Shown here: positions 24,640 to 33,468 of the stretch, in pieces
Layout of the letters: each line of letters starts with the position of its first letter
How positions within the stretch are numbered: position 1 is the first letter of the stretch
Source: Scatosoma sp045650185
GTDB taxonomy: Bacteria; Bacillota; Clostridia; Christensenellales; Borkfalkiaceae
Direction: 5' to 3'
DNA length: 64,000 bases
Assembly: GCA_045650185.1 (NCBI GenBank)
Contig: JAZRQY010000005.1
Coordinates: 193,903-257,902, forward strand
Made by a program: the position numbers and the translations under genes
Notes under the pieces: model-generated
Told to the model about the DNA's origin: nothing
Seen by the model: only the letters and a program-made list of their open reading frames with translations
Database searches by the model: none

Positions 24640-25205
24640 ATAATCACCCCTTGCGACAATTCAATGCCCGAAACCGCTACAGCGGCGAAATACATAATCG
24701 AAAGTGTTTGCCCCGAAACCGTGACATCAATTTGCAATACGTTTTTTGTTGAAATTAAATTTTCATAACGTATATTCATACCAGGAAACTCTTCATCCAA
24801 AATCGTTAACAAACGAGTATTTTTAATAGTAAAACAATCCTCATTTTTTTCAATTCCTGCAGAACTAAATTCATAATTTACTGCAGCAAAATCATTCTCC
24901 CAGCTCTGCACGTCAACATCGTTAAATACAACGTTAAAATCACTAGTAGGGCGAGAAGCTCGAACCGCTACCGAATAGTCTTTAATCGGATCACCAGCAA
25001 TCGTCTCCACGCGAAAAACCGCATCGGCCGCAGAGATTTCAAAAGATTGAACATCTTTTAAAATCTTTCTTCCAGCATATACAACACAAAAACCCTTCGA
25101 CTTTTCCTCGGATGTTTTTGTGGATGAAAAAATATTCATAGTAAAGAAAAACGCTAAAATGATTATGATAACAATACTTATAAATCTCTTTACGCGTTTC
25201 GACAT
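24633..25205 (-). CDS. Membrane-anchored secreted protein, 190 aa
   Basis: N-terminal basic residues, one hydrophobic segment (FISIVIIIILAFFFTMNIF, about 8-26), then a beta-rich outer domain of about 160 residues. It overlaps the start of the pIII-like gene by 7 bases. The ribosome site is TTGAGGTGATAT. Its size and topology would suit a minor virion or membrane assembly protein. Not recognised. Confidence 0.6.
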   Translation of the reverse strand: MSKRVKRFISIVIIIILAFFFTMNIFSSTKTSEEKSKGFCVVYAGRKILKDVQSFEISAADAVFRVETIAGDPIKDYSVAVRASRPTSDFNVVFNDVDVQSWENDFAAVNYEFSSAGIEKNEDCFTIKNTRLLTILDEEFPGMNIRYENLISTKNVLQIDVTVSGQTLSIMYFAAVAVSGIELSQGVIIC

Positions 25206-25213
25206 ATATCACC

Positions 25214-26281
25214 TCAAAGGACTATATTCGTATAATCAAAAGATATTGATTCTACTGGGGTGCTGTTAATAAACCCAGCAAACTTTAAATCGGAAGTATA
25301 CGTATAAGAACTATATTCTCCCGTAATTTTCAACTGAACCGTATACATCCAAGGACTAGAAACATTTTCAAGTGCATCAACAATACTCTCGTAACTCATC
25401 GAAGAAAAATCATGCCGCTGACTACCAACTGGATCATTTAGATTTAAATAACTCCAGTATTGCATATCATGGGTATAATCAAAATAGATTTCCGTTCCAG
25501 GTCCAAAGCCATCAGTCAATTCAAGAGGCACACCTATCATAGAAGAGAGAGGCATATCATCAATCATACAATTATTCAAGGCTAAATAACGATAAACACC
25601 ATCTCGATAACAATCCTCGATAGTTAATTCATAATGAAATTCGTCCGCAATTGTATAAACATTCGTTTTTGTAACAGCAACACCTGCTTCCCCCCCAGGG
25701 CCGGGAACGCTACGCGAAAGCTCATAAACAATATCAGTAACACCACCTAAGTTAAGGTTCAAAGAACCAAACCTAACAGCAGCCGATTCTACTTTTTGAG
25801 CATAATCTAACGTAAAACTTGAAGATATAGAAGGATCGGCTGCAGACGTGGCCGTTACTTTAATCTGAGAACCGAAAGCACCCAGGCAAGTCAAAGTAAC
25901 TTGAGTATCAGAAAAAGAGGCCCTAACATAATCCTCTAACGCTTTACCCTTCGCCCACGAGCTGGAAGGATCAACAAACGAAATAGACCAATCAATTTTT
26001 TTATTTCCAGCATCCTCTGGAAGAACAGTAGCAGTTACCACATACGCCGTTTCTGCCGAAGGCAACACACCATATTCTTCATATTCAGATCGCATAAGAT
26101 TACGCATATTAAATTTAACTGTCTCGCCCGTACCTTCACCTACTACCATTCCACCAAGGTCAAACGATTGATCAAGGACGCCTGGCGTCGGTTCAGGCAA
26201 AGAATTTTCCGAACAACCAGAAAAAGTCATTATAGATACACCTGTCAGAAACGACAATACTAACGCAACAATTTTTTTCAT
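25214..26281 (-). CDS. Secreted lipoprotein with Ig-like domains
   Basis: A 355-residue lipoprotein: MKKIVALVLSFLTG leader and a lipobox ending SGC at residue 23. The mature part has a bacterial-Ig/BIG2-like stretch (VVTATVLPEDAGNKKIDWSI, then VTLTCLGAFGSQIKVTATSA), then a second beta-rich domain. Surface display by the host cell, or receptor and exclusion functions, are possible. The ATG follows AATAGGAGAGAAAAAA. A lipoprotein is unusual cargo for a small phage and may act in the lysogen. Confidence 0.65.
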   Translation of the reverse strand: MKKIVALVLSFLTGVSIMTFSGCSENSLPEPTPGVLDQSFDLGGMVVGEGTGETVKFNMRNLMRSEYEEYGVLPSAETAYVVTATVLPEDAGNKKIDWSISFVDPSSSWAKGKALEDYVRASFSDTQVTLTCLGAFGSQIKVTATSAADPSISSSFTLDYAQKVESAAVRFGSLNLNLGGVTDIVYELSRSVPGPGGEAGVAVTKTNVYTIADEFHYELTIEDCYRDGVYRYLALNNCMIDDMPLSSMIGVPLELTDGFGPGTEIYFDYTHDMQYWSYLNLNDPVGSQRHDFSSMSYESIVDALENVSSPWMYTVQLKITGEYSSYTYTSDLKFAGFINSTPVESISFDYTNIVL

Positions 26282-26292
26282 TTTTTTCTCTC

Positions 26293-26544
26293 CTATTTTT
26301 TTTCTTTTAATTCCGACGTCGGAATTTTTCCAAGCTGCAGAAACGACTGACAAAGCAGCAATCGTTCTGTTTTCTCTAAATCCTTCTTTGCTGAATCCAA
26401 CAATTCACGATCATTAAGTTGTAACGCCTTAAAAAAAGAATACAGATAAAGTTCCATATCCACACAGATCTCTTCGCGCGTCAAGCGTTTCGCTCGACGG
26501 CACTCCAACGACGAGAATGTCAGGCCCCTAATTCGTTTAACCAT
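26293..26544 (-). CDS. Small helical protein, 83 aa
   Basis: Basic N terminus (MVKRIRGLTFSS) and a helical, charged middle (ELLDSAKKDLEKTERLL). It overlaps the Rep gene's 3' end by 25 bases and follows GCAGGAGAGCATAAAGAT. The 14-bp palindrome lies in its 3' end, encoding IPTSEL. Could be a regulator of Rep; not recognised. Confidence 0.55.
   Translation of the reverse strand: MVKRIRGLTFSSLECRRAKRLTREEICVDMELYLYSFFKALQLNDRELLDSAKKDLEKTERLLLCQSFLQLGKIPTSELKEKK
26309..26326. repeat. 14-bp palindrome, site 2 (18-bp perfect form)
   Basis: AATTCCGACGTCGGAATT, containing the same TTCCGACGTCGGAA core as the sites at 24547 and 37030. Located at the 3' end of the 83-aa gene and directly before the lipoprotein ribosome site. 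Confidence 0.85.
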
Positions 26545-27803
26545 ATCTTTATGCTCTCCTGCAACTCTTCCTCCGTCTTATCCGCAAAAAGCTTGCGTAA
26601 ACCGCTTGGCCCGAAGTACCGGACCTTCTTTTTGCGTTTTTCATTTGACTGAAGGTCCTTCAATATCGAATCCAGTTCCGTTTGCGTTCTAAACGGTTTT
26701 TCGCGTTTCTGCAACAATTGCAAAAACTGCTCAAACAATACGTCCGTCTGCATTTGAGGGGTAAAGATATCGTCAATTTCGTCAAAATTATGCTTTTGCA
26801 ATATACCATAAGTCTGATATACCCGACGATTTTTCAACGCATAAAACAAATAGCAAAACTCTTCATACGTGAATATGCTTTTTTCTTTATACGTCCCCTT
26901 GATTGCATACTTAAAAATTTCGTGGAATTTTCCTGGACCGTTTGGTACGTCCGTCCATACACCGGAGCTAAAGCGCTTATTGACGTTATACGCACGTACA
27001 GAAAATCCGTCCTTATACCGTCCATCCGTCATAGCCTCAATGTTTATAATGTTTTCCTTCGTGACCCTTACGTTCAACATAAGCAGACACCAGATGCGCT
27101 GTAAAAGCGTTTCCAAACGAGAGAACAAATATGTACCCTTCGTATGATCGCGATCGTTGGAAAAAGAGTTATAAACCTGATGCGGCAGCTCTATCCCCTT
27201 CCGAAGGAGAAACATACAATGAAAATGAGGATGAAAATCGTTTCCCTGACGTCCATCCCTCTTAGCGCCCGTCGTAATTTCCAAAGACCTAACCGCACCT
27301 GCATAACCAAAGGACTCAAAGGATATTCCCTTGATATTCTTCGAATCTTCAAAATACCGAATCAGCCTCGCAAAGCAATCCGTCATTTTATCAAGAGTAA
27401 TATCTAAGCGCCTACCATCTACGTTTGGTACCGTAAAAACGATATGATAAATATCATAATCCTTTTCGTATTCTTGCAAAACCGGCGCATACACTTGAAA
27501 ACGGCGCAGCGCCTTTATACTTTGGCAGACATAACAAAAAGAATCGTGACAACGGTTAATTCCAACGACTTGCTTTAAGCCGTGTTTCTTATAGACGTCC
27601 ACGTCCCAAATCTTCGAACACGCCTCAGTTCTTTCAGCTTTTTTATCCAGGGCCAAATCATCGCCGCACTCACTTGACATCTGCCGGTAATATTCCGCCT
27701 GCGCGGAATTATAAGCGGCACGCATTTGTATTTCACTAAAGAAATCCCTATCGTATTCCCACGCATCAACATCAGCGGCTATATTTTTAACGTCGTTGCT
27801 CAT
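26520..27803 (-). CDS. Rolling-circle replication initiator (HUH Rep)
   Basis: A 427-residue Rep protein. Motif 1 IYHIVFTVPN (118-127), motif 2 FHPHFHCMFLL with the His-x-His pair (190-200), and motif 3 EIFKYAIK with the candidate catalytic Tyr (about 299). A cysteine cluster CHDSFCYVC (85-93) precedes motif 1, as in Rep_1-family initiators of pC194/pUB110-type plasmids and some phages. Such enzymes nick the double-strand origin and start rolling-circle replication. Ribosome site AAGGAGAGCTT. The origin itself is not identified. Confidence 0.85.
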   Translation of the reverse strand: MSNDVKNIAADVDAWEYDRDFFSEIQMRAAYNSAQAEYYRQMSSECGDDLALDKKAERTEACSKIWDVDVYKKHGLKQVVGINRCHDSFCYVCQSIKALRRFQVYAPVLQEYEKDYDIYHIVFTVPNVDGRRLDITLDKMTDCFARLIRYFEDSKNIKGISFESFGYAGAVRSLEITTGAKRDGRQGNDFHPHFHCMFLLRKGIELPHQVYNSFSNDRDHTKGTYLFSRLETLLQRIWCLLMLNVRVTKENIINIEAMTDGRYKDGFSVRAYNVNKRFSSGVWTDVPNGPGKFHEIFKYAIKGTYKEKSIFTYEEFCYLFYALKNRRVYQTYGILQKHNFDEIDDIFTPQMQTDVLFEQFLQLLQKREKPFRTQTELDSILKDLQSNEKRKKKVRYFGPSGLRKLFADKTEEELQESIKIWLNELGA

Positions 27804-27896
27804 AAGCTCTCCTTAATCAATTCGTGGGACGAGAAGATTACTATATATCAAGGAAGGGTTCTTAAAGGCGGACAAGCCGCCCTTAAGAACCAAAAC

Positions 27897-28445
27897 TCAG
27901 GAATTAAACGGATTAGCAGGATCGTTCGCTACATCACCCTGAACAAACGCAGGCGGAGCCTCTGGACCAGGATCGTCCGCAGGCACGCCTTCTTCACTCG
28001 CAGCTGCCGAATCGAGCTCTGCATCATATGTAAGCAAGCCTTTGGGAACACGCTGCACAGGTGTAGCCATACCATAAAGCGACAATACACGCCCATCATA
28101 CGCACGATCAGGACGCGAAGGCGTGGAATAGTCCGGCACACGGACAGGCACGGTAACGTTACCGCAAATCAGATAAAAATAACGATTTTTCCCTACCTGC
28201 AAAACACAAAGTTCAACAGCATCTGCACCACAGGGGTCGTCAAAATCATCCGCAAAAGACTCCAGGACAGAACGGTACTGCATATACAAGGGATCCTTAT
28301 CAAGCCCCTCTACGCGTTGATATACCGCGTCGATAGGAATCGGCGCGCTCTTTGCGTTCTTGCGCACGTGGAAATTATAGCGCGTACGCATCTCACCGTT
28401 TTCGTCTTGCGACGAAGTTCGCTTCACAAACAACAAAATTTTCAT
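27897..28445 (-). CDS. Candidate single-strand DNA-binding protein
   Basis: A 182-residue protein with a beta-rich N-terminal half (MKILLFVKRTSSQ..., NRYFYLICGNVTVPVRVPD) and an acidic, Pro/Ala-rich disordered tail that ends NDPANPFNS. The tail resembles the acidic NPF/DIPF tip by which SSB proteins recruit partners. It precedes Rep in the operon, where filamentous phages often carry an ssDNA-binding gene V. No OB-fold signature is certain, so this is an inference from tail, size and position. Confidence 0.45.
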   Translation of the reverse strand: MKILLFVKRTSSQDENGEMRTRYNFHVRKNAKSAPIPIDAVYQRVEGLDKDPLYMQYRSVLESFADDFDDPCGADAVELCVLQVGKNRYFYLICGNVTVPVRVPDYSTPSRPDRAYDGRVLSLYGMATPVQRVPKGLLTYDAELDSAAASEEGVPADDPGPEAPPAFVQGDVANDPANPFNS

Positions 28446-28532
28446 AACATTTCTCCTTCGCCTTTCGGCATTTTAATATCATACCAGCCTTATGGCTCAT
28501 ATCCTTTTTATTCGGGTCCACGCGGGCCCACT

Positions 28533-29435
28533 CTAAAAGCCTGAGAACTGCAAACGGGATTTTATCACCCGTACAGCTTTGCCTTTAAGAGCAAGAAACT
28601 CTGAAATCTCATCGATTTCAGATATTAAGTCAGGGCATTTCTTCCGCAGCTCTTCCAACTTCTTTCCAGACTGATCAAGGAATTCCAAAAAAAGATCATA
28701 TTCCTGATAAGCATTTTTCGGGCGGACAGATCCTGACGAATCTTCGTTTATACCTTTCACGGATCCACGCGTTTCCGGGCCCGATTCGAACGCAAATTTT
28801 TTAATGCGATCACGTTCACGTTTAGACTCCGTTGCGCGCTCATCACAATAAACAGCAAGATCCTCTTCCCAAGTTGTATTTTGGGGCACCTCCCACTCGT
28901 GAGAGGAATAATACGCATATAATTTCTCAATGTCCCGGACCGATGCCTTGGGAGATACTTTTCCGTCCAAACCATTCTTAAAAGTTGAGAGCTCGGCAAG
29001 CTGACGAAAAGAATATCGCTCTGCGCCCGGCACGATAAAATCCGGACCGTTTCCACAATAACGAACGTTGACGGCAATTAAACGTTGCACCGTCTTCTTT
29101 GAAAGGCCGTAGACATCTGCGCAGAACTTAAAAAACGACGTGTATCCCTGTAGCCCCTTATCCTGAACGTAGCGATAAGAATTGCTCAACTTCACCTGAT
29201 TTAAAAGATACCCAAGCTGAACAAAGCAAAGAACCGACGTCTGAACGCAGGCGACGATACTATCATTCCATTCACGTAGCTGCGCCAACATAGGTTGCGA
29301 TTCCAAAGGCAATACGCGGTCAAAATGGCCCACGTCGTTCTTTGACACAAGTTCTGCAGCCTTTAATTTCGATTCTATTTTATAACGCAATGGAGCAATC
29401 GCAATGTCCATTACGCTGTTTTCTACATTTTCCAT
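28533..29435 (-). CDS. HTH-type DNA-binding protein, paralogue A
   Basis: A 300-residue cytoplasmic protein. About residues 60-125 contain FFKFCADVYGLSKKTVQRLI, which reads as a helix-turn-helix. FRQLAELSTFKNG and SVRDIEKLYAYY follow; the same order occurs in the next gene upstream. Similar segments occur in phage and conjugative-element replication or partition proteins. The C-terminal third is charged and helical (LDQSGKKLEELRKKCPDL). Likely a DNA-binding regulator or replication helper; exact role unknown. Confidence 0.6.
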   Translation of the reverse strand: MENVENSVMDIAIAPLRYKIESKLKAAELVSKNDVGHFDRVLPLESQPMLAQLREWNDSIVACVQTSVLCFVQLGYLLNQVKLSNSYRYVQDKGLQGYTSFFKFCADVYGLSKKTVQRLIAVNVRYCGNGPDFIVPGAERYSFRQLAELSTFKNGLDGKVSPKASVRDIEKLYAYYSSHEWEVPQNTTWEEDLAVYCDERATESKRERDRIKKFAFESGPETRGSVKGINEDSSGSVRPKNAYQEYDLFLEFLDQSGKKLEELRKKCPDLISEIDEISEFLALKGKAVRVIKSRLQFSGF

Positions 29436-29593
29436 TTACCACCTATTCCACCGTATCGAGCGCGGCAAAATTCGGCAGCCGCGCCCTTCGGTGGTAAACC
29501 AGAGAACACAATCCTCACGCAGATTACGTTCCCATATAGAGGAGAGCCTAAAGCTCCCCCCTAAATCAAGGAAAGTTACACAAAAGCGAGTAA

Positions 29594-31009
29594 TCACAAT
29601 TTATAAAGACGTCGAACTAAATACTCATCCAATTGCTCTTTGGATATAATTGTTTTATCAGAAAAGCCGTTGCCGTAAATGTAATACAGCACCGTAGGCT
29701 CGCAAAAGCAATCCGTCACCTGTGCAAGGCGCGTGGACTCTACCGCATAAAGCGTTACGCCCAAAGGCGAAAAATAAATACAATATACTTCCTTTGCAAA
29801 GAAAGAAAATTCCGTAGGATTTGGAATCTTCGTCCACTTCTGATATTCAGACAGAAACAGCCTACGCCCGGCACGATTTTTAAGATCCCAATTCTTATAA
29901 AAGGGGTTATTCGAGGGCGCAGGAACACTTTCCTGAACCTCTTCAATTTCCTCTTCTTCAGGTAATTCTTCCTCAACTGAGGGCTCTTCCGATACAACCT
30001 CTACTTCGTCTAAAACAGGCGAAATCTCAGCGCCGTTCGAGGAATATTCGTCCGGCAATCCATATTTTCGTTCAACGATTAGCGTCGTTAAAGCGCGTAC
30101 AAGTTGATCCAAAGACCACTCCTGTGTGGAGGAAAGCAAGGGATTTTGTACGGTAAAGCGCACCGATTTAAAGCCGTCATTGCCATAAACCCACCAACCG
30201 CCCTGAACGGATCCAACCGGGGTTGAATACTTAAAGTGGTTGCCGTGCGGTACAATCCTACGAATTGCTTCACCGAAAACAGCGCGATCGCGATTTTTAA
30301 AAAATGCCGTCAAAATTTCCTTTCGAAGAGTGTCATCGAAGGGCCACATTTCCAAATATTCGTGGATCGCATTCGCGCAAATTTGCGCATTATCACCAGA
30401 AAACGTCAACTGCTCTGCCTGCGATGCCTTTTGCGTTTCTTCATTCAGGCGCTTTTGTAAATCTTCTTTCTTCTGCGCATCCTTCCTAGCTCGATCCAAG
30501 ATTTCTTCAGGTGAACCGCTGGAGCTGTGCATACGTATGTACGATTTTACGAGGCGCATATCACGCACGCTCATCGAAGGCGAAAAACAACGGCGCTGAA
30601 AATCAAACACAGACGACAGCTCAACGAGCTGCGACGTGTTATATTCAGAATACGAATCGCTGATAAATTCGACGTCGTTCTTATCACCGTTTTTATACCG
30701 AACGAAAGCCGAAAGGGAAATCATATTCTGAGTCTTAGTTTTCGAAAAGCCAAGGACGTCCTCGCAAAAAGCATAAAACGAGTCAGCGTCATACCTCTGC
30801 CCGTTTTGATCTAAGACGTTGCGCCAAAGCCCACCGTCGCGCAGCTCCTTTAACCGTTGCCCCAGGATGCAAAAATCCCGAACAACAACGTGCCCTTGCG
30901 CACGGATCGTATTCAACGTTTCCGTCAATAAAGTTTTCTTTGCCTCAGATACCGAATCCGCAAAATGAATCACGCTGCGGATCGAAAAATCTAACAATTC
31001 GCCTGCCAT
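29594..31009 (-). CDS. HTH-type DNA-binding protein, paralogue B
   Basis: A 471-residue protein sharing with the previous one the block FYAFCEDVLGFSKTKTQNMI, then SQLVELSSVFDFQ and MSVRDMRLVKSYI. A coiled coil follows (DARKKEDLQ-type, about 180-205), then a unique domain, a very acidic linker (VEEELPEEEEIEEVQE, about 345-362) and a C-terminal domain. The ribosome site is TTTGGAGGTAAACT. The two genes probably arose by duplication and divergence inside this element family. Function not known. Confidence 0.6.
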   Translation of the reverse strand: MAGELLDFSIRSVIHFADSVSEAKKTLLTETLNTIRAQGHVVVRDFCILGQRLKELRDGGLWRNVLDQNGQRYDADSFYAFCEDVLGFSKTKTQNMISLSAFVRYKNGDKNDVEFISDSYSEYNTSQLVELSSVFDFQRRCFSPSMSVRDMRLVKSYIRMHSSSGSPEEILDRARKDAQKKEDLQKRLNEETQKASQAEQLTFSGDNAQICANAIHEYLEMWPFDDTLRKEILTAFFKNRDRAVFGEAIRRIVPHGNHFKYSTPVGSVQGGWWVYGNDGFKSVRFTVQNPLLSSTQEWSLDQLVRALTTLIVERKYGLPDEYSSNGAEISPVLDEVEVVSEEPSVEEELPEEEEIEEVQESVPAPSNNPFYKNWDLKNRAGRRLFLSEYQKWTKIPNPTEFSFFAKEVYCIYFSPLGVTLYAVESTRLAQVTDCFCEPTVLYYIYGNGFSDKTIISKEQLDEYLVRRLYKL

Positions 31010-31160
31010 AGTTTACCTCCAAATTTTCTTTTATCGGAACGCCGATGTTCCTACGCTTGCGATGCACTTTTATCCCATACCACACGTATGGCAGCGCATC
31101 AAACCGGAATCCATTTTTACCCTAGGAGCGCGCGGACCCTACGCACATATTTCAAACGAA

Positions 31161-31862
31161 TCAACCATAATAATACAAATCCGCTTCAGTTATAATAGAC
31201 ATCCAATTAATAATTCCAGAAAAAGAAACATCAATATCAGATTCAATAATCACATCAGAATCTAAATCCAGATAAAAGAATACTTCATAACCCGATACAA
31301 AACTGGGAATTTCAAAATCAATGGATATATCAAAAGATTCATCCTTATCATCATAACCACATGCAGAACCACGCAAGAAAACAGAACCTTTTGAAACATC
31401 AAAAACGACTTCTATAGTAATATCCTCTAAATCATATTCTGAACTATAGGTCTGAACATCGCCTTCCATAATAGATGTAGAAAGATAATTATCGTCATCG
31501 TCTACATCAGGAATTAAGGAATACCAACCTGATTCTGCAGATATTTCATCCGGAACAGCATCAAAGAAAACAGTATGAATACTAACATCACAAACAGAAC
31601 AAAAAGCATCGTCAACGCCATTATAAACGAAATCATGACCTCTTACAGGCATTGAGAGAGCAGAAATCTCTCCACATTCAGAACAGGTAAGGACCTTCTT
31701 CCCCTTAGTACTACACGTAGAGGCAACAGCAACCTTTCCTTCATCCCAAACATGATCACATGGTTTCTTTTGAGGGAATAATGCAAATACAAGACCTACG
31801 GTCAAGAGCGCCGCAACCACGCCGCCCACGACCGCAAGCCAAGTCTTCTTCTTTTTAGCCAT
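31161..31862 (-). CDS. Secreted cysteine-containing protein, 233 aa
   Basis: Basic start (MAKKKKTWL), one hydrophobic segment (AVVGGVVAALLTVGLVFALF), then a cysteine module of the type CDHVWDEGKVAVASTCSTKG...CSECG...CSVC, also seen in host surface proteins including the one at 14759. An acidic beta-rich domain ends the protein. It may be a virion or cell-surface protein. Ribosome site GTGAGGTGCTAA. Followed by a 150-base gap with a small hairpin (CATACcacacGTATG) before the next gene. Confidence 0.6.
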   Translation of the reverse strand: MAKKKKTWLAVVGGVVAALLTVGLVFALFPQKKPCDHVWDEGKVAVASTCSTKGKKVLTCSECGEISALSMPVRGHDFVYNGVDDAFCSVCDVSIHTVFFDAVPDEISAESGWYSLIPDVDDDDNYLSTSIMEGDVQTYSSEYDLEDITIEVVFDVSKGSVFLRGSACGYDDKDESFDISIDFEIPSFVSGYEVFFYLDLDSDVIIESDIDVSFSGIINWMSIITEADLYYYG

Positions 31863-31870
31863 TTAGCACC

Positions 31871-32320
31871 TCACTTATTCACCGTGACCTCAAGCTGCGC
31901 AACGTAACCGGGCAACTCCAAGAGAGAAACGACGCCGTCTTCGTCCCTTACAGGGTCGATTTCAATACGAACGTACTCTGCGCCAGATGCCACGCTACCC
32001 GTCCAATCACCCGTCTGCGATACGGACGTTGAAATGTAATCCTTGTCCTCATTGAACCAATGCAGCACGTATTCCACGTTGCTGTCTTCGCTGATCGTGA
32101 TCGTAAGTCCGTCCGTCGTAATCAAATCGGACAGAATATGCGCGTCGTCTTCTTTGTCAATCTTCTGCGTTCCGGTATCAAATGCCGCAATCTGATAACT
32201 CGTCACGCCGATTGTTTTCGTATCCACGCGAGACTCGTCCAAAGCAAAGTTCGCAACCAAACCGCCTGCCAGCGCCAATGCAATAACGCCGCCTACAATG
32301 CCTAAAGTTTTCTTTTTCAT
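31871..32320 (-). CDS. Secreted/anchored protein, 149 aa
   Basis: MKKK start and a hydrophobic segment TLGIVGGVIALALAGGLVANF, then a mature part of about 120 residues with a beta-sandwich look (WTGSVASGAEYVRIEIDP). Strong ribosome site AGGAGGAAATTTTT. With the gene after it, it forms a pair of exported proteins with nearly the same leader design. It is the best-expressed-looking small exported protein in the block, but it is too large for a typical inovirus major coat protein. Confidence 0.6.
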   Translation of the reverse strand: MKKKTLGIVGGVIALALAGGLVANFALDESRVDTKTIGVTSYQIAAFDTGTQKIDKEDDAHILSDLITTDGLTITISEDSNVEYVLHWFNEDKDYISTSVSQTGDWTGSVASGAEYVRIEIDPVRDEDGVVSLLELPGYVAQLEVTVNK

Positions 32321-32346
32321 AAAAATTTCCTCCTACCCTTCCAGGG

Positions 32347-32739
32347 TTAATAATTATCAATGCTAAAAACAAGATGCATTGTTTCATCGTCATTTACGGC
32401 TAAAGCAACATGAGAGAAGATATTTTGACAATCTTCTTCCGTCAATCCGCTTAGATTTCCATCACCAACAACAGCATGTCCGCAAATAATCAAATTCCCA
32501 CAAAGGTCCAACCTTCCATCCGACGTTATTGCCGAAGGGAACATCCCAAACTCATCTTTAAGGGCAAACTCTTCATCGCAAATAATGCGATAAAGTTTCC
32601 CACCGATAGAACGTACGGGAATTTCTATGCTGTCGCAAACAAGCATCTTATAAAAAGTATCAATATCCTCTGAAATCATTCTGATTTCTGGAGGACGTCG
32701 ATTATATACGTCTAAATAGACAACTCTGATTTCTTCCAC
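32347..32739 (-). CDS. DUF3846-like protein
   Basis: A 130-residue acidic protein. The middle and end (VRSIGGKLYRIICDEE, CGNLIICGHAVVGDG, LTEEDCQNI) match the pattern of DUF3846 proteins, found widely in phages and mobile elements of Firmicutes. I take the GTG at 32739 as start because AAAGGTGG lies 6 bases before it, the same site type as other genes of this block. Function unknown. Confidence 0.6.
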   Translation of the reverse strand: MEEIRVVYLDVYNRRPPEIRMISEDIDTFYKMLVCDSIEIPVRSIGGKLYRIICDEEFALKDEFGMFPSAITSDGRLDLCGNLIICGHAVVGDGNLSGLTEEDCQNIFSHVALAVNDDETMHLVFSIDNY

Positions 32740-32767
32740 GTTTACCACCTTTGCGCTGCCGATGCGC

Positions 32768-32977
32768 CTACCTTTTCTTCAATTTCCTGCGACGAACCTG
32801 CTCGCCCTTCGCATAACCGTTCAAAACCGACTTCTGCAAGGCGTCATTATCCTTCGAAAAGTACGGATCTAATAATAGATCCGCGTCCTTACCGGTCAAC
32901 TTCGCCCCAGTCAGTGCCGCGCCGTAACCTTGCCAGAAGGCCCGAACCTCTGCCGGACTATGTTTTCGTTCAGCCAT
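32768..32977 (-). CDS. Small basic protein, 69 aa
   Basis: Starts MAERKHSPAEVRAFWQGYG and ends in a Lys/Arg-rich tail (RRRKLKKR). The ATG follows AAAGGCAGGTGTGAT. A small helical, probably nucleic-acid-binding protein; the segment SPAEVRAFWQGYGAAL recurs in small proteins of mobile elements, but I cannot name it. Confidence 0.55.
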   Translation of the reverse strand: MAERKHSPAEVRAFWQGYGAALTGAKLTGKDADLLLDPYFSKDNDALQKSVLNGYAKGEQVRRRKLKKR

Positions 32978-32990
32978 ATCACACCTGCCT

Positions 32991-33203
32991 TTAATGTGGT
33001 TTAATTTCCGCAACAATTCCGCTTTTTACATACCGATATACAAAGAAATAATTATATTCAGGGTATATCTTTGGTACCAAATCAAGATACTTCAAAGCAT
33101 AATCTTCGTTGTAAAAGGAATTTAAAACCTGCCACTTTTTTGTATACTTGTCTATTGCCACCACCAGATAAACAGTTTCCACTTCTCCTGCAAAATTAGG
33201 CAT
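32991..33203 (-). CDS. Small protein, 70 aa, unrecognised
   Basis: Starts MPNFAGEVETVYLVVAIDKY and is rich in Tyr and Phe (YPEYNYFFVYRY). The ATG follows AAGGCGGTGAATA and overlaps the upstream gene by 8 bases. Soluble, no motif seen. Confidence 0.5.
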   Translation of the reverse strand: MPNFAGEVETVYLVVAIDKYTKKWQVLNSFYNEDYALKYLDLVPKIYPEYNYFFVYRYVKSGIVAEIKPH

Positions 33204-33468
33204 TATTCACCGCCTTTGGCACGTGAATCTGCACGTCCTTATCGTATTTCTCTTTAACAGACTTAACGTCGTTTGCAACTGCCTCTGATGCAAAATACAT
33301 ACCGTCGTCGCCGTGATGTCTGAGGCGCAGCTCGTAGCTCGCATAGCGAACACAGCGCACTTTCCAGCAGACCTTACCCAGCTTAGTACGGTACTGCATC
33401 ACATGATACACAAATTCGCAAGGCGGAATCGTCGGCGATGCAAGAGGCTCAATCTTCTTTGTTTTCAT
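33196..33468 (-). CDS. Small basic protein, 90 aa, unrecognised
   Basis: Starts MKTKKIEPLASPTIPP; the middle has several cysteines and basic residues (KVCWKVRCVRYASYELRLRHH). Start chosen after GGAGGAAACGGCG. It overlaps the upstream gene by 20 bases. No known family identified. Confidence 0.5.
   Translation of the reverse strand: MKTKKIEPLASPTIPPCEFVYHVMQYRTKLGKVCWKVRCVRYASYELRLRHHGDDGMYFASEAVANDVKSVKEKYDKDVQIHVPKAVNNA

Noticed and set aside
28454..28490. 35-codon frame before the SSB-like gene (starts MSHKAGMILKC)
   Set aside because: Has a fair AAAAGGAT site but overlaps the next gene out of frame and shows no protein-like pattern; left unannotated.
33070..33090. pC194-like double-strand origin (TATCTTGAT on the minus strand)
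   Set aside because: Nine bases only, inside a gene, with no flanking hairpin; too weak to call an origin.
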